Below the pieces are notes generated by a model. The model was not told the origin of the DNA and searched no databases. It was given only the letters and a program-made list of their open reading frames with translations. This document shows, one piece after another, positions 1 to 6,425 of a DNA stretch of 7,567 nt. This stretch comes from Candidatus Krumholzibacteriia bacterium (GTDB lineage Bacteria > Krumholzibacteriota > Krumholzibacteriia > Krumholzibacteriales > Krumholzibacteriaceae): positions 17,003 through 24,569 of the forward strand of contig JAQTVX010000004.1 of assembly GCA_028706585.1 (NCBI GenBank), in the 5' to 3' direction. The translations under genes and the position numbers were made by a program. The first letter of the stretch is position 1, and each line of letters starts with the position of its first letter.

Positions 1-543
1 GCGATCCTCGGGCGAATGGGAAGGCCCTACACAAGGCGGGATCTCGTTGCGCTGTTCGATCGACTGAGATCGTCCATAGACGATCTTGTCCTGCGAACCA
101 CCGTGATGACGGGCTTTCCCGGCGAAACGAAGGCTGATCATCTGGAGCTCGCCGATTTTCTCGAGGAGACATCGTTCGACCACGTCGGCGTTTTCGCCTA
201 TTCCCCCGAGAAGGGCACGAGGGCGGAGAGGTTGGCGAAAAAGGTTCCCAGCCGCGTCGCTCTTGAGCGGTCGGAAGAGCTTCTCGATATCCAGATGGAT
301 ATCTCGCAGGAGCGGCTCCGCGAGCGGCTCGGCGTCGAAATGAACATCCTCGTCGATGCCCGGCTCGACGCCGATGAGCGTCCGGGGCCGAACATCGGTT
401 GGGTGGGAAGATTCTTCGGACAGGCGTACGACGTCGATGGAGTCACGTTCCTTGAGGGAAACGCGGTCGCTCCGGGAGGCTTTGTCCGGGCGCGAATCAT
501 CGAGACGCAGGCGTACGATCTGATCGCGAGGGTATTGCGCTAG
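1..543 (+). CDS. rimO: Ribosomal protein S12 methylthiotransferase RimO, C-terminal part (5' truncated)
   Basis: The reading frame is open from base 1 and ends at TAG 541-543, giving 180 residues of the C-terminal part of RimO. This radical-SAM Fe-S enzyme adds a methylthio group to a conserved aspartate of ribosomal protein S12. Visible are the end of the radical-SAM barrel (LVLRTTVMTGFPGET, about residues 29-43, then FDHVGVFAYSPEKGT) and a C-terminal TRAM-like beta domain from about residue 110. The segment FGQAYDVDGV and the ending AYDLIARV match RimO (typically QAPEVDG and EYDLVGEV) better than its tRNA-modifying relative MiaB. The UPF0004 domain and the CxxxCxxC cluster motif lie upstream of the window, so catalytic competence cannot be judged. 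An unrelated-looking exported protein follows after 155 bases, so rimO probably ends the preceding transcription unit. Confidence 0.9.
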   Translation, partial: AILGRMGRPYTRRDLVALFDRLRSSIDDLVLRTTVMTGFPGETKADHLELADFLEETSFDHVGVFAYSPEKGTRAERLAKKVPSRVALERSEELLDIQMDISQERLRERLGVEMNILVDARLDADERPGPNIGWVGRFFGQAYDVDGVTFLEGNAVAPGGFVRARIIETQAYDLIARVLR

Positions 544-555
544 CGGTCCGAATGT

Positions 556-572
556 GCCTGGGTGGGCCAGGC
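556..572 (+). other. Small GC-rich hairpin after rimO
   Basis: GCCTGG (556-561) pairs perfectly with CCAGGC (567-572) around a 5-base loop, starting 12 bases after the rimO stop. The position suits a terminator or an mRNA 3'-end structure. No T-tract follows (the next bases are TGGGGCG), so it does not meet the usual rule for an intrinsic terminator. A six-pair stem can also arise by chance in GC-rich DNA. Confidence 0.25.
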
Positions 573-596
573 TGGGGCGAATTCACAGGATTTCAA

Positions 597-630
597 TTGA
601 CTTTTTTGCGCAATTGCGGATGATTATTAA
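597..630 (+). promoter_or_regulatory. Possible sigma70-type promoter in an AT-rich patch
   Basis: TTGACT at 597-602 is a good -35 match (TTGACA consensus). The best -10 candidates downstream are GATTAT (622-627, 19-base spacing) and TATTAA (625-630, 22-base spacing), each matching TATAAT at four of six positions but with long spacing. The patch 590-640 is clearly more AT-rich than its surroundings and is the only substantial intergenic DNA ahead of the gene run. A promoter is therefore expected here, though the exact elements are uncertain. Two palindromes, TCAATTGA (593-600) and TTGCGCAA (606-613), overlap it and could be operator half-sites or chance. Confidence 0.35.
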
Positions 631-684
631 GGTTATCGATGTCTGCGAAAACGCGCCGCCGAAACGGCCGTCATTATTCGATGC

Positions 685-690
685 GGAGGT
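685..690 (+). promoter_or_regulatory. Strong ribosome binding site placing the exported-protein start at GTG 699
   Basis: GGAGGT at 685-690 sits 8 bases before GTG 699, close to the ideal match and spacing. The longer in-frame alternatives ATG 639 (only AAGG at 629-632 upstream) and ATG 681 (no Shine-Dalgarno) are weaker. Starting at 699 also yields a standard-length signal peptide. Confidence 0.75.
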
Positions 691-698
691 CTCATCAC

Positions 699-1388
699 GT
701 GTCTCGTATCATTCGCAATAAGGGTTTGCTAAAGATCGTGTGCCTGACGTGTCTCGCAAGCTCTTTGGGGATCGATGCCTCATTTGCAGGCGTCGGGGTA
801 TCGCGATCGGGGATTCTCACCAACTTCCAGATCATCGAAATGGTATCGTCCGATACGGCGAAAGATGTCATTGCGCGTATCGGCGCACTGCCGCAGGAAG
901 GGATCGTTCTTCTGGACAAGGCGAAGTCGGCGGGCTCCGTCGATTTCGTGCTTGAGAACTCCTTTGTCCGAGAGATGCGCGATGCCGGTCTGAGTGTGGC
1001 GGTCGAGGCCCCGAAAAAGGATGAGGCTGTCGGCGAAAGGCCGATGTACAAGCTCTCGTACCAGATTGTCAGGCTGTCGCTCGCGTATCCCCAGACATCG
1101 AGGAAGTTGTGGCTCGGCCCGCTCCAGGTCCGTCGTGCGGCGCAGGCGGACGTTTTTGTCCAGTTCATAGACGCCGCGACGGGGGATGTCCTGTGGGTGA
1201 AGGATTGCCACAAGGAGTACAAGGATACGATCACCGGCTCCCAGCTCAAAGAGGTCGAAGATCCTCAATACGACTTCACAAGGCCCCCGCACAGCGAGTT
1301 CAAGATGGTTAGGCTCTTCGAGCCTATCGTCGTCGGCGGCATCGTGGTCGGTCTGGTGTACCTGTTCTTCTCGAATCAGAGCGATTAG
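699..1388 (+). CDS. Exported protein of unknown function with C-terminal membrane segment
   Basis: I do not recognise a named family. From GTG 699 the product is 229 residues; an upstream ATG at 639 would add 20 residues. The N-terminus is a classic Sec signal peptide: basic MSRIIRNKG, a hydrophobic core around residues 10-24, and a probable signal peptidase I site after ASFA (residue 30). The mature part has a short motif GALPQEGIVLL, a segment FVLENSFVREMRDAGLSV suggesting an alpha/beta fold, and a central region around YKLSYQIVRLSLAYP followed by ADVFVQFIDAATGDVLWV. The 'D-x-x-TGDVLW' hairpin is seen in several envelope proteins that sense or scaffold, but this is a loose resemblance only. 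The C-terminus (about residues 209-224, PIVVGGIVVGLVYLFF) is a hydrophobic helix with a short polar tail, implying membrane anchoring. It is the first gene of the run that continues into a TPR lipoprotein and bamD, so an envelope role is likely. Confidence 0.75.
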   Translation: MSRIIRNKGLLKIVCLTCLASSLGIDASFAGVGVSRSGILTNFQIIEMVSSDTAKDVIARIGALPQEGIVLLDKAKSAGSVDFVLENSFVREMRDAGLSVAVEAPKKDEAVGERPMYKLSYQIVRLSLAYPQTSRKLWLGPLQVRRAAQADVFVQFIDAATGDVLWVKDCHKEYKDTITGSQLKEVEDPQYDFTRPPHSEFKMVRLFEPIVVGGIVVGLVYLFFSNQSD

Positions 1389-1400
1389 CAGCGTATTTTC

Positions 1401-1407
1401 GGAAGGG
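1401..1407 (+). promoter_or_regulatory. Ribosome binding site placing the TPR lipoprotein start at ATG 1416
   Basis: GGAAGGG (1401-1407) is 8 bases from ATG 1416 but only 2 bases from the in-frame GTG 1410. The spacing favours ATG 1416; the two proteins differ by two residues. Confidence 0.65.
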
Positions 1408-1415
1408 CTGTGGCG

Positions 1416-2336
1416 ATGCGTTCCATTCTCGGCCCGCGATTTTCCGTATTGATTCCGCTGATTGCACTTCTCGCTGCGCTCGCGTGCGGGAGCGAATCGA
1501 TTCTGGACAAGGCGGCGAAAGAATATGAGGCAGGGAGTTACCGGGAAGCCATTTTCCTCATCAGACACCATATCAAAAAGGGGGGACAGACCTCGGCCGA
1601 ACTCATGCTTCTCTTTGGCAAGTCGTGGCTGAAGACGGGAAGCGAGGCCGAGGCGCAGTCCGCGTTCGAGGAATGTGCGAAGAAGGATGCCTCGTATGGG
1701 CCGAAGATCGCGCAATTTCTGAGAAGCGAGGCGATCTCCAGCATCAAGGCATCCGATGAAGCGCGCGGGAAACGCATGATGATGCTCGCCCTCGATTTCC
1801 AGAGCGGTCTGGATTTCGGCGAGTACAACTTGGCGACTGCCGATCTCTATCTCCAAAAGCGGGATTACGATATGGCGGTTTTCTATCTGGAGAAGTACCT
1901 CCATGAGTTCCCTGACGCATCGGGAGCCGCGGAGGCGATGATCGAGCTTGCTTCCGCATACGAGAAGAAGGGTGATCCGGGCAAGGCGATCTCGATCTAT
2001 CGAAGGTTCCAGGACAGCTACCCGAAGAGCCGGCTCGCGACGGATGCGGTATGGGAGCTCGAGAGTCTGCTCCTCAGGGAGGCTGAGACGCTATACGGTG
2101 AAGGCCAGGTGAGCGAGGCCGAATCGGTCCTCGTGGAGCTTCAATCGAGGGGAGGCAGCCCGCTCGTGAAGGAGCGGACCAGTTTCCTGCTCGGGGAAAT
2201 ATGCGAGAAGCGTTCTGATGTGGCGAACGCCATTCGGTACTACCGTGACGTCGTCAACGCAGGGTCCAGCGGGAGGCTCGTTGAAAAGGCAAAGGAGAGA
2301 ATTGAAAAACTCGAGATGCAAAAGAGGCGCAGATAG
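1416..2336 (+). CDS. TPR-repeat lipoprotein, likely envelope-associated
   Basis: From ATG 1416 the product is 306 residues. It begins with a lipoprotein signal peptide (MRSILGPRF, then hydrophobic VLIPLIALLAALA) ending in a lipobox AALAC with the lipidated cysteine at residue 24. The rest is almost all helix pairs of the TPR type: roughly residues 30-63 (EYEAGSYREAI), 60-95 (GSEAEAQSAFEECA), 136-170 (KRDYDMAVFYLEKYLHEFP), 172-206 (YEKKGDPGKAISIYRRFQDSYP), 211-247 and 249-285, with a charged C-terminal tail. The YxxFxxxYP-like spacing resembles BamD and CpoB/YbgF-type periplasmic TPR proteins. It overlaps bamD by 35 bases and may be a diverged BamD paralogue or a partner in outer-membrane assembly. 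No catalytic motif is visible, so a scaffold role is inferred and the exact function is unknown. Confidence 0.85.
   Translation: MRSILGPRFSVLIPLIALLAALACGSESILDKAAKEYEAGSYREAIFLIRHHIKKGGQTSAELMLLFGKSWLKTGSEAEAQSAFEECAKKDASYGPKIAQFLRSEAISSIKASDEARGKRMMMLALDFQSGLDFGEYNLATADLYLQKRDYDMAVFYLEKYLHEFPDASGAAEAMIELASAYEKKGDPGKAISIYRRFQDSYPKSRLATDAVWELESLLLREAETLYGEGQVSEAESVLVELQSRGGSPLVKERTSFLLGEICEKRSDVANAIRYYRDVVNAGSSGRLVEKAKERIEKLEMQKRRR
2293..2297 (+). promoter_or_regulatory. Ribosome binding site favouring a TTG start for bamD
   Basis: AGGAG (2293-2297), within the longer purine run AAAGGAGAGA, lies 4 bases before TTG 2302. The only in-frame ATG upstream (2218) lacks a comparable site and would put about 28 extra residues ahead of the signal peptide. 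Confidence 0.6.
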
Positions 2337-3093
2337 CGTTCGTGTCGTACTTGCTCTGCTGGCGTGCGCGGCGATGATCGCCGCCTCGTGCGGCGGGCCG
2401 TATACGCCGAAAAAGACCAATCTCCCGGGCGACAAGCTCGCTCTTGCGGACCGCCTGTTTGCGAAAGGCTCGTACGATGAAGCCGCACTCGAGTACAAGG
2501 ATTTTCTCGCGACGTTCGCGGGAGACGAAAGGATCGACTACGCCCAATTCCGGCTCGCGGAATCGTATCGCTGCGCAAAAGAGTACGCGCTGGCCGAGGT
2601 CGAATACCGGATCCTGATCAACGATTACAACTACAGCGAATACGTTGACGATTGCTACTATCTCGAGGCGTTGTGCTGTTTCAAACAGGCGCCCCGCGTC
2701 GAACGCGATCAGACGAAGACATACGAGGCCCTAGATCGCCTGAATCGGTTCGTTCAGCTGTATCCGTCGAGCTCGCGGCTCCCGGAGGCCCGCGCGGCTA
2801 TCCATGAGGCGCACTTGAGGCTAGGGGAAAAGGACTTTATCGCCGCGAAGCTCTACTTTTCGAAGAAGGCCTATGATGCGTCGCTCATTTACCTCAATAA
2901 AATAATCGATTTGGATTCCGAGACAATCTGGGCCGCTCGCAGCTTCTTCTATCGCGGGCGCATCAGGGAGACTCGCGGGGAGCGCGCAGCGGCAGTCGAC
3001 GAGTATCGAAAAGCCCTCTCCATCAAGGGTGAATACCCGGAGAGAGCGGACTCCGAAAAACGCCTGAAACTCCTCGAAGCGCAAACGGGATGA
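2302..3093 (+). CDS. bamD: Outer membrane protein assembly factor BamD (TPR lipoprotein)
   Basis: With the TTG 2302 start the product is 263 residues, close to the roughly 245 of E. coli BamD. The N-terminus is a lipoprotein signal: basic KNSRCKR, hydrophobic VRVVLALLACAAMIAAS, then lipidated Cys30 followed by GG. The mature protein is a series of TPR units with the BamD/YfiO pattern: LFAKGSYDEAALEYKDFL, then YAQFRLAESYRCAKEYALAE, a segment EYVDDCYYLEALCCF, and the insertion-bearing RFVQLYPSSSRLPEARAAI. After these come FIAAKLYFSKKAYDASLIYL, which corresponds to the A..Y..RGAY.AAI region of the family, and a final repeat ending in EYRKAL. BamD sits on the periplasmic face of the outer membrane, where it binds BamA and helps fold beta-barrel proteins. 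The gene starts inside the end of the upstream TPR lipoprotein, suggesting translational coupling. Confidence 0.85.
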   Translation: MKNSRCKRGADSVRVVLALLACAAMIAASCGGPYTPKKTNLPGDKLALADRLFAKGSYDEAALEYKDFLATFAGDERIDYAQFRLAESYRCAKEYALAEVEYRILINDYNYSEYVDDCYYLEALCCFKQAPRVERDQTKTYEALDRLNRFVQLYPSSSRLPEARAAIHEAHLRLGEKDFIAAKLYFSKKAYDASLIYLNKIIDLDSETIWAARSFFYRGRIRETRGERAAAVDEYRKALSIKGEYPERADSEKRLKLLEAQTG

Positions 3094-3106
3094 GCCCGGA
3101 ACTGGA

Positions 3107-3706
3107 ATGGCGGCTGAAAAAGAAAAGATAGGGCTATTCGGCGGCTCGTTCGATCCCATCCATACGGGGCATCTCATACTGGCTCAGGCGGCGGCGAACG
3201 TCGCCGGGCTCTCGCGCGTCTTCTTTATCCCGACGGCCGTTCCGCCGAACAAGCGTGGAGTTCGCCTCACCGGCATCGAGACGAGGACCCGTATGGTCAA
3301 GCTCGCGATCGCCGATAATCCGCTGTTCGAGCTTTCGCGGATAGAGGCCGTTCGCGGACTTTCGTACACGTATCGGACAGTGCGTTCCTTCGTGGATCAG
3401 GGCTACGGGAAACGTGAGATACATCTCTTGATCGGCAGTGACTCGCTCGAGGAGATCGCCGGGTGGCGCAAGCCGCTGGAGATATTCTCGCACGCGACAA
3501 TTCTAGTAATGATGCGGCAGGGACACGGGAGGATCTCGGAGCTTCCGGCGGAGGCGGCGCTCATCTGCATGACGGCGGGGAGCAATTCGATATCGTCGAC
3601 GGAGATCAGAGCGCTCGCCGGCGCAGGGAAATCGATCAGGTATCTGGTTCATCCTGCGGTCGAGAAATTCATCACCGCGCATTCCCTCTACGGCGCGAGA
3701 GCGTGA
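3107..3706 (+). CDS. nadD: Nicotinate-nucleotide adenylyltransferase NadD
   Basis: NadD transfers AMP from ATP to nicotinate mononucleotide, making deamido-NAD in the cytoplasmic NAD pathway. The 199 residues match the family's usual 190-215. The N-terminal nucleotidyltransferase signature GLFGGSFDPIHTGHL (residues 9-23) contains the HxGH catalytic motif at His19-His22. Further family marks are FFIPTAVPPNK (39-49), the substrate-loop region LSYTYRT, IGSDSLEEIAGW near the middle, and the C-terminal ATP-binding ISSTEIR (162-168) followed by YLVHPAVEKFI. One deviation: the usual PPHK is PPNK here, with Asn48 in place of His. ATG 3107 is 13 bases after the bamD stop with only a weak GGA-type ribosome site. 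In many bacteria rsfS follows nadD; here polA follows after one base. Confidence 0.95.
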   Translation: MAAEKEKIGLFGGSFDPIHTGHLILAQAAANVAGLSRVFFIPTAVPPNKRGVRLTGIETRTRMVKLAIADNPLFELSRIEAVRGLSYTYRTVRSFVDQGYGKREIHLLIGSDSLEEIAGWRKPLEIFSHATILVMMRQGHGRISELPAEAALICMTAGSNSISSTEIRALAGAGKSIRYLVHPAVEKFITAHSLYGARA

Positions 3707-3707
3707 T

Positions 3708-6425
3708 ATGATGGCTCGCGAAGATCTTTTCATCGTTGACGGTCACGCTCTGGCATATCGGGCGTACTTCGCCTTCATCAGGAATCCGCTGATCAATTCG
3801 AAGGGCGAGAACACGAGCGCCGTGTTCGGTTTTACCCGCATGCTGCTCCTTCTGCTGAAGAAATACGCGCCGCGCCACCTGGCCGTCGTCTTCGACAGCG
3901 GCGAAGAGACCCAGCGCCACAGGGATTTTCCGGCCTACAAGGCGCATCGGCCTGAAATGCCCGACGATATGGCAAGCGAGCTCAAATGGATCTTCGAGGT
4001 AACGGAAGCGCTCGGTATCAAGGTGATAATGAAGAGCGGCGTCGAGGCCGACGATCTGATCGCGACGCTCGCGCGCAGGGCGAACGCGGAGGGGCTCGAT
4101 GCGACGATCGTGACGGGAGACAAGGATTTCTTCCAGCTGCTGTCCGATCACATTCGGATCATACGCCCCGAGAAGGGGACTGCGCTCGAGGAGGAAATAG
4201 GGCCAGAGTACTGCGCCGAGCGCTTCGGTCTTGCGCCCGAGCGGGTTGTCGATCTTCTCGCTCTCATGGGGGACAGCTCCGACAACATCCCGGGTGTCAA
4301 GGGAATCGGCGAGAAGACGGCATTGAAGCTGCTCCAGGAGTATGGCTCTCTCGATGCGATCTACGACAGGATCGATGAGGTAAAGCCCGCGCATGTCAGG
4401 GACATGCTGAAGAGCGGAAAGGACGGCGCGCTCATGTCGCGCGAACTCGTGATCCTGAAGGACGTTCCGGTCGACTTCTTGCTGCCGTCATTCGCCATCC
4501 GGAAACCCGATGGACGAAAGCTCACCGATCTCCTGCTCAGGCTCGAATTCCATCAGCTGCTGAAGGAGCTTTCGCCCGTGGAGGCGGTGGAGGAGAAGAA
4601 CAACTCGTATACGATTGTGGATGAGGAGTCTCTCGCCGCGCTCGAGCAAGAGATGCGAGGATCGAGCGAATTCGTCTTCGACGTCGAGACGACCTCGGTC
4701 GACCCGATGAACGCGGAGATCGTCGGGATATCATTCTGCGTGCGGGAGGGAGAGGCGTTGTACGTTCCAGTCGCGGTTGAAAGCGGGGCGGACGGAGGGC
4801 TCTTCCGGGCTGATGCGGGAGGGCGGCCGATAGCGCTCTCTCGCATCCGGGATGTGCTGGGTCCAGTATTCGCCGACGAGAGGATCGGCAAGATCGGCCA
4901 CAATATCAAATTCGACTCCCTCGTTCTCGAGGCGCACGGGTTTGCGGTCGGGGGGGGGGCGTTTGATACGATGATCGCCTCCTACTGTCTGGATCCGGAG
5001 CGGCGGAGCCATTCGCTCGACAACCTCGCGCTCGAGTTTGCGAGGCACAGGAAGATTTCCTATGCCGAGCTCTTCGAGGCCTCCGATCGCCGGCGCGACA
5101 TCAGGACCGTACCGATCGAGAGGCTCGCCCGCTACTCCTGCGAGGACGCCGATTACACGATGCGCCTCAAGGCTATCTTCGAACGCAGCCTTGCCGGGCT
5201 CGGTTTCGAAAAGCTCTTCCGCGAGGTCGAAATGCCCCTCAGTCTCGTTCTCAAGCGGATGGAGCAGGAGGGAGTCGCCATCGACGCCGCCAAGCTCGCT
5301 CCGCTCTCCGAGGCGGTCACGATGGATCTGGATCGCCTTACCGGGGAAATTCACCGACTCGCGGGGGAGGAGTTCAACATAAACTCCAGCAAGCAGCTCC
5401 AGCGGATTCTCTTCGAAAAGCTCGGTCTCGCGACGGCGCGGAAGACGAAGACCGGTTATTCGACCGATGAGGATGTGCTCACGGAGCTCGCAGGCGGCCA
5501 TCCGATCGCTGGGAAGGTCCTCGAGTACAGGCAGCTATCGAAGATGAAGAGCACATACATCGACGCGCTCCCGCGCCTCGTGAATCCTCGCACGGGACGA
5601 ATCCACACCTCCTTCAACCAGACCGTGACGGCCACTGGAAGGCTTTCGTCAAGCGATCCGAACCTGCAGAACATTCCGATCCGCACGGAGCTCGGCCGCT
5701 CCATCCGGAGCGCGTTCGTTCCGCGCCGCGGAAACGTGCTCATGGACGCCGATTATTCCCAAATCGAGCTCCGGATCATGGCGCATCTGTCGGGGGACTC
5801 GGGATTCGTGGAGACATTCAGGGAGGGAGGGGACATTCACACGAGAACCGCGGCGAGGATTTTCAACGTTTCTGAGAAGGACGTTTCGGCCTCGATGCGC
5901 GCGAGCGCAAAAACGATCAATTTCGGCGTCATATACGGCATGGGGCCGCGCGGGCTCGCGAATCAACTCGGAATAGGGCTCGTGGAAGCGAAACGTTTCA
6001 TCGACGAGTATTTCGAGAAGTACCCCGGAGTAAGGGCATACATCGAAAAGTCGATCGCCGAGGCGCGCCGCAAGCGGTGCGCCGAGACGCTGCTGGGCCG
6101 ACGACGGATCCTGAACGAGATCGACAGCGAGGATAATCGGGTCAGGAGTTTCTCGGAGCGCATCGCGGTCAACATGCCGATCCAGGGAACGGCCGCAGAT
6201 ATGATAAAAATCGCCATGATCAGGATCGATCGGGATATCTCGGACAGAGTTCTTGCGAGCCGCATGATACTCCAGGTTCACGACGAGCTCGTTTTCGAGG
6301 TTGCGCCGGAGGAGCGCGCTTCCATGGAGACACTCGTGCGGTGCCGCATGGAGTCGGCACTCGAGCTGGATGTCCCCGTTCAAGTCGATATCGGGTTCGG
6401 CGCAAACTGGCTGGAGGCGCATTGA
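3708..6425 (+). CDS. polA: DNA polymerase I with active-looking 5' nuclease and proofreading domains
   Basis: The product has 905 residues (E. coli Pol I has 928) and all three domains. The 5' nuclease (about 1-290) keeps its acidic metal sites: VVFDSGEE, VEADDLI, TGDKDFFQL and GDSSDNIPG, followed by the helix-hairpin-helix GVKGIGEKTA. The 3'-5' exonuclease (about 310-500) retains Asp325 and Glu327 (DVETT), Asp403 (NIKFD) and YxxxD with Tyr476/Asp480, so proofreading should work; many bacterial Pol I enzymes have lost it. The polymerase domain carries TATGRLSSSDPNLQNIP, motif A with Asp682 (DYSQIELR), the O-helix with Arg731, Lys735, Phe739 and Tyr743, and motif C His858-Asp859-Glu860. The enzyme removes RNA primers and fills repair gaps. 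It starts at ATG 3708, with a second ATG at 3711, one base after nadD. Its last codons hold the coaE ribosome site. Confidence 0.98.
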   Translation: MMAREDLFIVDGHALAYRAYFAFIRNPLINSKGENTSAVFGFTRMLLLLLKKYAPRHLAVVFDSGEETQRHRDFPAYKAHRPEMPDDMASELKWIFEVTEALGIKVIMKSGVEADDLIATLARRANAEGLDATIVTGDKDFFQLLSDHIRIIRPEKGTALEEEIGPEYCAERFGLAPERVVDLLALMGDSSDNIPGVKGIGEKTALKLLQEYGSLDAIYDRIDEVKPAHVRDMLKSGKDGALMSRELVILKDVPVDFLLPSFAIRKPDGRKLTDLLLRLEFHQLLKELSPVEAVEEKNNSYTIVDEESLAALEQEMRGSSEFVFDVETTSVDPMNAEIVGISFCVREGEALYVPVAVESGADGGLFRADAGGRPIALSRIRDVLGPVFADERIGKIGHNIKFDSLVLEAHGFAVGGGAFDTMIASYCLDPERRSHSLDNLALEFARHRKISYAELFEASDRRRDIRTVPIERLARYSCEDADYTMRLKAIFERSLAGLGFEKLFREVEMPLSLVLKRMEQEGVAIDAAKLAPLSEAVTMDLDRLTGEIHRLAGEEFNINSSKQLQRILFEKLGLATARKTKTGYSTDEDVLTELAGGHPIAGKVLEYRQLSKMKSTYIDALPRLVNPRTGRIHTSFNQTVTATGRLSSSDPNLQNIPIRTELGRSIRSAFVPRRGNVLMDADYSQIELRIMAHLSGDSGFVETFREGGDIHTRTAARIFNVSEKDVSASMRASAKTINFGVIYGMGPRGLANQLGIGLVEAKRFIDEYFEKYPGVRAYIEKSIAEARRKRCAETLLGRRRILNEIDSEDNRVRSFSERIAVNMPIQGTAADMIKIAMIRIDRDISDRVLASRMILQVHDELVFEVAPEERASMETLVRCRMESALELDVPVQVDIGFGANWLEAH
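4950..4959 (+). repeat. Run of ten G within polA
   Basis: Ten consecutive G bases encode Gly415-Gly417 and the first base of an Ala codon, in the proofreading domain between NIKFD and FDTMIASYC. The reading frame stays intact across it, so the sequenced length is the functional one. Such a run is prone to slippage in replication and to sequencing error. Confidence 0.95.
6413..6417 (+). promoter_or_regulatory. Ribosome binding site for coaE inside the end of polA
   Basis: GGAGG at 6413-6417 lies 7 bases before ATG 6425. It falls within the last codons of polA (TGA 6423-6425), so ribosomes finishing polA can restart at the overlapping TGATG. Confidence 0.85.

Noticed and set aside
67..86. Perfect 8-pair inverted repeat (AGATCGTC / GACGATCT) with a 4-base loop
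   Set aside because: It lies inside rimO coding sequence at RSSIDDL, has no T-tract, and is compatible with chance in a region rich in GATC and CG dinucleotides.
556..572. Hairpin after rimO as a full intrinsic terminator
   Set aside because: No T-run follows the stem; it is kept only as a low-confidence hairpin.
780..1904. Long minus-strand open frame of 374 codons
   Set aside because: It runs antisense across two well-supported plus-strand genes, including their signal peptides and intergenic junction. It has no recognisable motif and looks like a shadow of GC-rich codon usage.
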